Shown here: positions 8,184 to 14,824 of the stretch, piece after piece
How positions within the stretch are numbered: the stretch's first letter is position 1
Layout of the letters: the number at the start of each line of letters is the position of its first letter
DNA from: an uncultured Selenomonadales bacterium
Lineage (GTDB): Bacteria; Bacillota; Negativicutes; Selenomonadales; Selenomonadaceae
Direction: 5' to 3'
DNA: 18,754 bases
NCBI GenBank assembly: GCA_947167555.1
Contig: CAMVIO010000012.1
Coordinates: 1-18,754 of the forward strand
The notes under the pieces: generated by a model
The model's database searches: none
What the model saw: only the letters and a program-made list of their open reading frames with translations
Told to the model about the DNA's origin: nothing
Program-made: the position numbers and the translations under genes

Positions 8184-8642
8184 AAAAGCATAACAATCGA
8201 CGGAAAAATCAAGAAGAGAGCATTTCTGAACCTGCTCACCACCGACCTCGGGCTTTCCATCGACGAGGATGTCCGTCTCTACCGGAACCAGCAGAGCATC
8301 GTGACGTTCTTCAAGGCGTTGAAGTCCCTGTTCCGGCTTCGCGATGAATTCCAGACGCGCAATTACGCTTCTGCATTGGCGCACACGGCGCTGGTCTCTT
8401 TACACGCTATATAGTATTGGAGTGGATAAGGAAGTCACCAAGACATAGACCAAAGAACAATTGGGGGCTCTTTTTCACCATGTGCAACGCGGTGCAGGAT
8501 ATTGAGCTTTCAGAGGCCTTGCGATCGCTGATGGTTCTTTTTGCGGAATTTTGAACGAGCGGAGCGCGGAGAACAAGTAAATCATCAAAAATAGCGTGAC
8601 CTTCTAGATTGACTCGCAGAGCCGTTATATCAAGACTTTACT
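8184..8642 (+). pseudogene. Degenerate IS4-like transposase, C-terminal remnant
   Basis: Conceptual plus-strand translation gives ITIDGKIKKRAFLNLLTTD, then LYRNQQSIVTFFKALKSL, then FQTRNYASALAHTALV (codons 8220-8411, stop TAG at 8412). After a frameshift near 8394-8399 it continues FTRYIVLEWIRK and LFFTMCNAVQDIELSEALRS to a stop at 8552. A third frame from about 8608 reads IDSQSRYIKTLL. This order matches the tail of IS4-like DDE transposases, whose usual block is Y-x-x-RW-x-IE-x-FFK. Here the Glu position is Val, so the active site is lost. Multiple frameshifts and stops show long decay. The tail probably resumes at 8962-8985, beyond the inserted ISL3-like element. The amidotransferase stop lies at the far end. 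Confidence 0.65.
8635..8642 (+). repeat. Left 8-bp target-site duplication of the ISL3-like element
   Basis: ACTTTACT is found here and identically at 8954-8961, exactly outside the two terminal inverted repeats. An 8-bp duplication is what ISL3-family transposition produces. Confidence 0.8.
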
Positions 8643-8696
8643 GGCTCTCCATCAGAATGTGTGGAAAACAACCACATCGAATAACCCATAAACATT

Positions 8697-8767
8697 GAAA
8701 AAGCATACATTTTCCTGTACGCTTTTTCTGCGAGAAAAAACAACGTACAAAGAAGGAAATGTATGCT
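8697..8767 (+). promoter_or_regulatory. Two competing hairpins over the transposase-stub RBS
   Basis: Hairpin A (8697-8728) pairs GAAAAAGC and TACA with TGTA and GCTTTTTC around a 6-nt loop, with one mismatch. Hairpin B (8702-8767) pairs AGCATACATTTTCCT with AGGAAATGTATGCT with one bulged base. It adds GTACG/CGTAC and TTTTTCT/AGAAAAA inside, closing on a GCG loop. The two share bases, so only one can form. In B the RBS (AAGGA, 8753-8757) and ATG (8763) are both buried. Comparable sequestration limits transposase translation from readthrough transcripts in other IS elements. That function is inferred here. Confidence 0.5.
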
Positions 8768-8918
8768 CAACAAAAAGATATTCAAATCCATCCTTAATGT
8801 CAAGCATGCTGCCATTGACGGCATGGAAATCCTGTCCGATGGTTCGTTCGATATGATTATGCTTCGATGTTCTGATATTGATGTTCGATTGTCGTGGGAA
8901 TATCAAGCGGCAGCATAA
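8763..8918 (+). pseudogene. ISL3-family transposase, N-terminal stub
   Basis: A 51-codon frame starting MLNKKIFKSILNVKHAAIDG. The ILNVKH...ID pattern is like the start of ISL3-family transposases, before the CxxC zinc-finger block. That block and the DDE domain are absent, and the frame ends in TAA 13 nt before the right inverted repeat. AAGGA precedes the start by 5 nt. The family call rests on this short similarity plus the 8-bp target duplication, so it is moderate. Confidence 0.55.
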
Positions 8919-8953
8919 CCACCGGTTCTACCCACACATTCTGATGATGCCTC

Positions 8954-8961
8954 ACTTTACT
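8954..8961 (+). repeat. Right 8-bp target-site duplication of the ISL3-like element
   Basis: ACTTTACT, identical to 8635-8642, directly follows the right inverted repeat. Confidence 0.8.
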
Positions 8962-8988
8962 TGGTAATTTGTGCTGGAAAAGTAGAGT

Positions 8989-10113
8989 TTATAACTTTGC
9001 AATATCAAACTTTTTCGTCCATCGCCCGTTTCGCTTTTCCAGCAGTTCCTTATTTGCCCATTTATCAATGACTGCATAAAACTCATCACGTGTCATATTA
9101 TAATATTGGAGATACCGTTCTTCGTATTCCTCAGGGTAAGCTTCATCATACTGCTTGATTAAATCAATCCCTGCTTCCCTCGACAATTCTCCAGATCTGA
9201 TGTCTATGCAAACATCCTGTGAACACCGCCCAAACCCAAATTTCAAGTACATAAAATAGGTATGCAACGAATATAAAATACTGTCAGTTTGGGCAAATGC
9301 ATTATACGTACCAACAGAATTGCAAGGTTTCGATTGCAATCCTACATGATCCCTTGCATACCTATAATTCTCATTGGAATTCCAATTATGGAAATACGAC
9401 CAATGAGCAACGGCTGGTTTCACTTGTTCAATTTCCTCTTCCGAAGGAGCTTCCCACCACGAGAATCCATCTCCTTCTGTTGCAGACTTATAGAGCTTTT
9501 TTACATCAATGTCACTGAGGTATAACCTCTTCGTCTGCTCCAAAGAATACAACATACTATTTTTTAATTCTAAAGAACCACCATACTCAACTTCCCCTTC
9601 TTCACCATACATGATAAAGGGAATCCCAAATCGCATCCCGATTTTAATTGGCGCCAATAACATCGCCGCCATCCATCCCATATACGGTTGTCCGTAATCA
9701 ATTAAACCATTCCTGTCCATCTCGCGTTCTATTACTGGATTTGGGTAAATTCGAATCATTGAAAAACCATGATTAACAAAATTATTAAGATTGATTTCAT
9801 TCATTTCTGTATTTACTAACGGATGATGGCTAATATTGACACAAAGCGGGTGCATACCATATTGTGTTTTTAATCTATGCGCAACCATAGAGGAATCCTT
9901 CCCCCCCGATGCAGGTACAATGACATCAAATTGTCCATTATCGCTACGATATCTATCGCACAATTCTCTTAATTCCAACTCTCTTTTGCCCCAATCCACC
10001 ATAGAGTGTTTCTCTTCACTCCATTCACATGCCGAACAAACGCCCTCTGCATTAAATGTTAATCTCGGGCGTGTTGAAAGCATTAAACACTTTTTACAAA
10101 TTTGCAATTCCAT
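8989..10113 (-). CDS. N-acetyl sugar amidotransferase (PseA/PtmG/WbpG family)
   Basis: A 374-residue cytoplasmic enzyme. The N-terminus has two cysteine pairs, CKKC (6, 9) and CSAC (26, 29), likely binding zinc. A PP-loop ATP pyrophosphatase motif PASGGKDSS follows at 67-75, with MYGEEGEVEYGG further on. This arrangement defines the family that converts an N-acetyl group of an activated or free sugar to an acetamidino group. PseA acts on pseudaminic acid, PtmG in the legionaminic branch and WbpG on O-antigen mannuronic derivatives. With a NeuB/PtmE/NeuA set upstream, an acetamidino-legionaminic acid is the best guess. I chose ATG 10113 because GGGAGAG precedes it and the zinc motif follows at once, although the frame extends to 10167. 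Its 3' end abuts IS debris. Confidence 0.88.
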   Translation of the reverse strand: MELQICKKCLMLSTRPRLTFNAEGVCSACEWSEEKHSMVDWGKRELELRELCDRYRSDNGQFDVIVPASGGKDSSMVAHRLKTQYGMHPLCVNISHHPLVNTEMNEINLNNFVNHGFSMIRIYPNPVIEREMDRNGLIDYGQPYMGWMAAMLLAPIKIGMRFGIPFIMYGEEGEVEYGGSLELKNSMLYSLEQTKRLYLSDIDVKKLYKSATEGDGFSWWEAPSEEEIEQVKPAVAHWSYFHNWNSNENYRYARDHVGLQSKPCNSVGTYNAFAQTDSILYSLHTYFMYLKFGFGRCSQDVCIDIRSGELSREAGIDLIKQYDEAYPEEYEERYLQYYNMTRDEFYAVIDKWANKELLEKRNGRWTKKFDIAKL

Positions 10114-10137
10114 TACTATCTCTCCCTCGTATAATAA

Positions 10138-10174
10138 TTTATAAATAATAAATGTGCGACTGCTCAAAGCTCAA
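10138..10174 (-). promoter_or_regulatory. Probable promoter for the amidotransferase
   Basis: Two TTGAGC -35-like hexamers (10169-10174 and 10162-10167) are each about 17-18 bp from A+T-rich -10 candidates (TATTAT at 10145-10150, TATAAA at 10138-10143). They lie 25 or more nt upstream of the ATG at 10113, within the 129-nt gap after the methyltransferase. No clear terminator was seen in the gap. The boxes are imperfect. Confidence 0.38.
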
Positions 10175-10242
10175 CAGGCCATAAGATGCCCGTGATACAA
10201 TAGCTGTAGCGCCTCAAGGTCGATTTCTTTTCGCCTCCTTTT

Positions 10243-11187
10243 TTACACTTTAATCAACTTAACAATAAACACGCTGCTATAAATCAGGCTAATCGCTTCA
10301 TCTTCAAATGCACACAACGCATCGCTCAATACATTAAACATCGTAGGAGGTAATATCTTATTAAGTCTCGGCAAGAGCAGATGCGGATGTACCCCCCAAA
10401 AATGCTTCGACACAAATCCAAATTGTTTCGCCTCTTTTGAAATTGAACGAGGTGTTGATTGTCTAGGTTGCCGTTCTCCCGTTCCAGGCAATTGGCTCAT
10501 ATCCTGCATAACTTGTATGTTCTGGTTCGAACCCTTCTTTCCGTTTAAGCATTTCGCTACTTCTTTCAAGTTACTGACAAACCGATTAACCTTTTCAGCG
10601 GGAATATTATTTTGATAACATTCATCTATTTCTTTTATTAATTCAATTGCACACCCACTATTAATTTCACCAATTGTATTATTTGTAATACTTGTCATGT
10701 TGAAAAGCCGATTCCTGCAGGATATGATTACCACTGTCCCCGAATGACAGATTGAATTAATCGTTTCAAAAAAAGCAGAATCACTCTCTAAATACCCAAT
10801 CAACCCAAAGGCAATAACATAATCATATTGCAAATTACCCAGACGGTTCGGAATATCATGAAATTCCATTTGATGAAATGAAAGTCTATCTTGTTCTTCG
10901 ATAGATAAAGAATCTTTCCTATCATTAATAATTTCTAACATACTTGAAGACATATCAACCCCATCGACAATAGCTCCCATCGAAGCCAGGTAAAAAGAAA
11001 TATCTCCGCCACCGCACCCTATATCAAGGACTCTTTTATCCTTCAGCTTATAATCTTTCAATATTCTCTTTAAAATACGCAACCGATGATAACCTACTGG
11101 ATAAGAATAATCGCCGTCAACATACGCATCTGATATCCACTCTTTTGCATTTGATTCAAAATAATTTAACCAATCCTGTTCACACAT
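10243..11187 (-). CDS. Class I SAM-dependent methyltransferase
   Basis: A 314-residue protein with SAM-binding motif I VLDIGCGGGD at about 53-62, the acidic motif VDGVDMSSSM about 20 residues later, and a FDYVIAFG-like post-motif (QYDYVIAFGLIGYLESD). The C-terminal third has RQSTPRSISKEAKQFGF and the GVHPH block also seen in small-molecule methyltransferases. I chose ATG 11187 because GGGGAGA lies upstream and it overlaps the sulfotransferase stop by 8 nt, which implies coupling. The frame extends to 11262. The substrate is unknown. By position it may O- or N-methylate the nonulosonic acid or a linked sugar. It is A+T rich compared with the pathway genes to its right. Confidence 0.82.
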   Translation of the reverse strand: MCEQDWLNYFESNAKEWISDAYVDGDYSYPVGYHRLRILKRILKDYKLKDKRVLDIGCGGGDISFYLASMGAIVDGVDMSSSMLEIINDRKDSLSIEEQDRLSFHQMEFHDIPNRLGNLQYDYVIAFGLIGYLESDSAFFETINSICHSGTVVIISCRNRLFNMTSITNNTIGEINSGCAIELIKEIDECYQNNIPAEKVNRFVSNLKEVAKCLNGKKGSNQNIQVMQDMSQLPGTGERQPRQSTPRSISKEAKQFGFVSKHFWGVHPHLLLPRLNKILPPTMFNVLSDALCAFEDEAISLIYSSVFIVKLIKV

Positions 11188-12136
11188 AATTATATCTCCC
11201 CATTTGCTCATAAAATAAATACTGCTCACGTTCTGACAAAACCGATAACTCCTGCATATCAACAGGAGAATAACTTACATCCAGCAAACTTTTTACTTCC
11301 TCTGTTTTGGGCGTCCACTGACAGGGCAATAATTTATCTATTTTCTCCAATACAAAATCAGCTCCAGAAACTAAATCTTCATACTTTATCTCAATATCTA
11401 TTAAATTCTCGAAAATTTCAGCATATCCTAAAAGATTGCTCCAATACATTACTGCGCGCCCATAATCCGTTGTCGTAAAAAATTCACATCCTTTTTCATT
11501 TCCCATCCAATATGGCATAAAGCATTCTTCATCCTCATTGCAAGAAACTCTCTTATATACATTGGCATTCATTATTTTGTCTTTCTTTAAATTATTTAGC
11601 GCATACCATCCTTTTCCCGTTATTTCATCCACAACTTTAAATCCATTTCTTACCATATGAACAATTTTTGACGCAGGAAATATTTCCTTCAAAACATCCA
11701 GATGCGGCAGCAACTCTGGAATATCAAAAACTATAATTATTCTCTTTTTTTGGAGATAGTCAATCACATCACTCCTCGTATTTATATCTGTTATTCGTGT
11801 AAATAGATTGGGTATATTTTTGTAATTAAATATCGAGGACATATCTTGAAATCTTATATTCGTATCTCGCAATAATATACGATCATTTACTAATTCATCG
11901 CACATACTCCTTATCATTGATTTAGCATACTGAAAATCAATGATTTCTAATGCCGCCAAACGTATCGGTAAATATATTGCAACAGGTTCGAATAACCATT
12001 CAACATTCTCAGCACTTCCTAGCAAACGAGCCAACCAACTTTTCCCAGACCTGCATGCACCTGTAACAAATACCACCTGATATTCTAAAGCACTATATCC
12101 AATATGCCATTCCACAGTTTTCGACCTCGCATTCAT
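11180..12136 (-). CDS. Sulfotransferase-family protein
   Basis: About 318 residues. Near the N-terminus, VVFVTGACRSGKSWLARLLG (TG...RSGKSW at about 25-34) matches the 5'-phosphosulfate-binding loop of PAPS-dependent sulfotransferases. Later, KIVHMVRNGFKVVDE matches the 3'-phosphate-binding block with its Arg, and the C-terminal part has the typical IEIKYEDLV. It should transfer sulfate from PAPS to a hydroxyl or amine of a glycan. The start is uncertain: ATG 12136 follows GGGGA, while GTG 12148 and GTG 12115 (after GAGG) are possible. All of them overlap the neuA-like 3' end. No PAPS-synthesis genes are in the window. It is strongly A+T rich (for example 17 G+C in the 60 bases 11341-11400), suggesting separate acquisition. 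Confidence 0.75.
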   Translation of the reverse strand: MNARSKTVEWHIGYSALEYQVVFVTGACRSGKSWLARLLGSAENVEWLFEPVAIYLPIRLAALEIIDFQYAKSMIRSMCDELVNDRILLRDTNIRFQDMSSIFNYKNIPNLFTRITDINTRSDVIDYLQKKRIIIVFDIPELLPHLDVLKEIFPASKIVHMVRNGFKVVDEITGKGWYALNNLKKDKIMNANVYKRVSCNEDEECFMPYWMGNEKGCEFFTTTDYGRAVMYWSNLLGYAEIFENLIDIEIKYEDLVSGADFVLEKIDKLLPCQWTPKTEEVKSLLDVSYSPVDMQELSVLSEREQYLFYEQMGRYNYV

Positions 12137-12884
12137 TATTTTCCCCACATATCTCCTTATACGCGGTTAGATTCTGAAATAAATGCTCTGCCACTACTTG
12201 CATTAATTCAAAATCATGCTCATGGTCTAAATCCAGCACCCCCGTATCCATCATCTCAATTATCCCACAGCGCCCTTCAAACATATGCTTCCCACTCCGC
12301 AAAAACTCTGGGCTATACGCATATAAGGACGCGTTCATATCGTAAACTGTCGGTGCCTGCTGGCGGGCGGTATAATTGCTTGGATTTACCAAAACTGCAC
12401 GACCATCCTCTTCCAGCTTAACCATATTGAAGTACGGATTGCGTCTTGCTTCCACGACGGAAAAAACAACATCCCAATTCTCGCTTATTTGCTTGGAAAC
12501 TATATTTTCTATATCTTTTACAGTTCGAAGCGGAGAAGTGATATCGCAATCAATCACCATATCATAGCGGGTACCTGTCTGTCGTTCCACTTCGTTCAAT
12601 GTAGCGGCAATAACCGGGATTTTAGCTGCCAAATCTCCTGCCAACTCCGGCTTTCTTTCTACCATAACCACAGGGAATGCAACACAGTCCTTTACAATCC
12701 GCATCATCTCCGGGCTGTCTGTATTCAATGCTACATCCGCTTGATTCTCCGGGTGTTGCTTTTTATATGCTTCAATGGCCGAAAAAGTATAGAGTAACAG
12801 CGGCTTCCCTAAAAACTCACGAAAGTTCTTGTTTTTTATCCCTTTGGATCCAGCACGTCCGCAGACTGTAAACAATATCTTCAT
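12093..12884 (-). CDS. neuA: CMP-nonulosonate cytidylyltransferase (NeuA/PtmB/LegF type)
   Basis: A 263-residue cytidylyltransferase that activates a nonulosonic acid with CTP to the CMP-sugar donor. The nucleotide-binding start CGRAGSKGIKNKNF lies at 8-21, and NTDSPEM, DCDITSPLRT near 112-121, RRNPYFNMV and the QQAPTVYDMNASLYAYS block follow in the family order. It matches the family length with no extra phosphatase domain. Its ATG overlaps the last base of the upstream oxidoreductase stop (TAATG). In the C. jejuni legionaminic set, PtmB is the equivalent. Sequence alone does not separate Leg from Neu5Ac specificity, though the neighbouring ptmE-like gene favours Leg. Confidence 0.9.
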   Translation of the reverse strand: MKILFTVCGRAGSKGIKNKNFREFLGKPLLLYTFSAIEAYKKQHPENQADVALNTDSPEMMRIVKDCVAFPVVMVERKPELAGDLAAKIPVIAATLNEVERQTGTRYDMVIDCDITSPLRTVKDIENIVSKQISENWDVVFSVVEARRNPYFNMVKLEEDGRAVLVNPSNYTARQQAPTVYDMNASLYAYSPEFLRSGKHMFEGRCGIIEMMDTGVLDLDHEHDFELMQVVAEHLFQNLTAYKEICGENNECEVENCGMAYWI

Positions 12885-13816
12885 TACATTTTCCTTCCTT
12901 CCGCAATGCGAAGCACTTGCAACGCATGTTGGATTCCGCAGTTTACCGCATCTTTCTGTTCGAGCTGCAGGAAATATCGCAATTCTTCTTTTTGGTAAGC
13001 ATCTCGATCTTCAGAAAAATTCATGATTCTTTCCGATTTCAACCAACGAATCGTGCCCGTGATAAAATCTGCCAGCAGGACATCGTCTTCCAAAAATATT
13101 TCCAGTTCTCGACGTACCTTGCGTCCAAAATAGTCCAAATATACGCTGACCAATTTATCGTCGTATTGCCCGATATAGACAGCAACATCATTACTATCAA
13201 TATCCAATGCTGAAACTTTTGCCGCATAAGACTTTGTTCGCACTGGAAAGCCAAACAAGTATACAAGATAATCCCACTCATGGATAAGATCGATAGAAAC
13301 GCCGCCACCTTCCGCGCGATGCGCGCTATAAGAATGCCGATAGTCCTGCCCCGGTCGCCAATCCGGCAAATAGCTGGAGCACATTGCTCTCACGCTGTAA
13401 ACGTTTTGATTATCCAAATACTTACGCAAAAACTGTATGATTCTTGTATGTCGGAGCGGGCATGCTACGTAATATATCTTTTCCGCGTCCAACCCCAACG
13501 GTTCTAAACTGAGAGCACTATCATGGAAAACAGGCTTCTCTATAAAAATCCGTTCCGCCTTGCTCCCCAAATGTCGAAGCGTCTCATAATGAAGGATTGT
13601 CGGATTTGTGATAAACAGCAAATCGTATTCATCCGATATTGCTTCCCATGAGGGATATTGGCGATTCAAATAGCTTTGGATATCGTCAGACAGAATATGC
13701 CTTGTCCCACGGACTGCATCAATCTGGAACGATTCCCCTTGCTCCTGCATTATATCCAAAAAATTGCGAAAATGCCGTTGTCCTATGGAACCCAGCCCAG
13801 CAAATAAAGCCCGCAT
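12884..13816 (-). CDS. Gfo/Idh/MocA-family oxidoreductase, EKP-containing
   Basis: About 310 residues. The Rossmann motif FAGLGSIGQRHFRNF is at the start, ITNPTILHYETL near 70, and the catalytic-type IFIEKPVF near 92-99, with the Lys typical of NAD(P)-dependent sugar dehydrogenases. A MCSSYLPDWRPGQDYR block and EWDYLVYLFG follow. It is likely cytoplasmic, acting on a sugar intermediate of the nonulosonate pathway. MocA-like PtmF occupies a comparable position in C. jejuni, where it has been linked to amino-sugar precursor supply. The start is ATG 13816, overlapping the previous stop as TGATG. GTG 13819 just before it is an alternative. The exact reaction is unknown. Confidence 0.83.
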   Translation of the reverse strand: MRALFAGLGSIGQRHFRNFLDIMQEQGESFQIDAVRGTRHILSDDIQSYLNRQYPSWEAISDEYDLLFITNPTILHYETLRHLGSKAERIFIEKPVFHDSALSLEPLGLDAEKIYYVACPLRHTRIIQFLRKYLDNQNVYSVRAMCSSYLPDWRPGQDYRHSYSAHRAEGGGVSIDLIHEWDYLVYLFGFPVRTKSYAAKVSALDIDSNDVAVYIGQYDDKLVSVYLDYFGRKVRRELEIFLEDDVLLADFITGTIRWLKSERIMNFSEDRDAYQKEELRYFLQLEQKDAVNCGIQHALQVLRIAEGRKM

Positions 13817-14808
13817 CACGTTCCTATCCCTTCAATCCTATCGATCAATTGCAATGTCTCGCCATCTTGTTGAAACGAATACAATGGCTCTTCCTGTTGC
13901 TTTATGGCCTCAAAAAAATTCCTGATTTCAGCCGCATATGCATTTTCCACAATATTACGGCTGTATGCTTTTTCATGCTGAATCTGTTCATTTTCGTAGC
14001 TGTGCACGATTTCCATCGTCTGACGTTCCAAGTCCTTTTCTCGCAAGCTGTCCGGCGTTCCATCCCACAAGAGGAATAAGTTCTCACCAAAAATCTCCAA
14101 ATGCCTGACCGGCTCGCGCGAGGTTATGTCCACCATCAACACCCCACGATGCCCGGGTTCATGCTCCAAAAGCACAAAAAAACTGTCGTCATATTGTATG
14201 GGGAGAGAGGTTACTTTATGTTTCATAACTTCAATCCGCTTAACTTTACCAAACGTTTGCAACATCCATGGCAACTCTATCGCAAAAAGTTCCCTGCAAC
14301 CGTTTGTCTCCTTTTTACTGACAAAAAAATCCTGCAAAACATCCCATGGATGCCAATCGGGAAGATATTGCCCAACATGGAAGGAATAATTGACCGCGCC
14401 TTTTATCCCACGTACTCTGCGGGAAATATGCTTGATTTCCTCTCGGTAAAGCGGCGTCGAAGATAAAAACAACACCCGTTTTCTCTGTTCTGCCAACGCA
14501 ATATTTTCCTCATATCCGTTTGCCACAAGGTTGATCTCGGAAAAAACATTCATTCCGTGGGAAAGGCAATCGCGAATGATTCCCGCATGGGATAATGGCG
14601 GCGTGCATACGAACGCCGCTTCAGGCATATTTATTTGCACACAATCCTCAAGACCCTTGTATGTGCTGACAGCAAAAAGCTTCTCACATTCCGCTCTCCG
14701 TTCTTCTTTGGCATCAACGCCATAAAGCCTCACATCGGCGTACATTTCTCGCAAAAGACGAATACGCCGTTTCCCCATAGAGCCCAATCCGATAACAACA
14801 ATCTCCAT
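13816..14808 (-). CDS. Gfo/Idh/MocA-like protein lacking the EKP lysine
   Basis: A 330-residue relative of the next gene. VVIGLGSMGKRRIRLL at the start binds NAD(P), and VCTPPLSHAGII near 68 is typical of the family. At the position of the usual EKP motif it reads NVFSEINLVANGY, so the catalytic Lys is missing. It also has the GQYLPDWHPWDV block, which the downstream paralogue echoes (SYLPDWRPGQD). Proteins of this form recur in NeuB/PtmE neighbourhoods, and C. jejuni PtmF is a possible counterpart. It may be a non-canonical enzyme or a partner subunit of the EKP-containing protein. A 16-nt gap to the PtmE-like gene and a weak GGGATAGG precede its ATG. Confidence 0.78.
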   Translation of the reverse strand: MEIVVIGLGSMGKRRIRLLREMYADVRLYGVDAKEERRAECEKLFAVSTYKGLEDCVQINMPEAAFVCTPPLSHAGIIRDCLSHGMNVFSEINLVANGYEENIALAEQRKRVLFLSSTPLYREEIKHISRRVRGIKGAVNYSFHVGQYLPDWHPWDVLQDFFVSKKETNGCRELFAIELPWMLQTFGKVKRIEVMKHKVTSLPIQYDDSFFVLLEHEPGHRGVLMVDITSREPVRHLEIFGENLFLLWDGTPDSLREKDLERQTMEIVHSYENEQIQHEKAYSRNIVENAYAAEIRNFFEAIKQQEEPLYSFQQDGETLQLIDRIEGIGT

Positions 14809-14824
14809 TACCTATCCCCACTCG

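Larger units (their letters stand above)
8643..8953 (+). mobile_element. 311-bp non-autonomous ISL3-like element (internally deleted, MITE-like)
   Basis: Left end 8643-8664 and right end 8932-8953 form 22-bp terminal inverted repeats. Their inner 15 bp are identical (CATCAGAATGTGTGG and its complement), while the outer 7 bp are diverged. The left end starts with GG. Perfect 8-bp direct repeats flank the element. Inside are a hairpin region and the first 51 codons of an ISL3-like transposase, then the right end, so most of the transposase has been deleted. It sits within the IS4-like pseudogene: removing the element and one repeat copy rejoins the IS4-like frame. Mobilisation would need a transposase from an intact relative. 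Confidence 0.78.

Noticed and set aside
8145..8384. Minus-strand frame of 79 codons upstream of the first MBOAT
   Set aside because: The plus strand there encodes the IS4-like remnant, and the minus frame shows no motif of its own.
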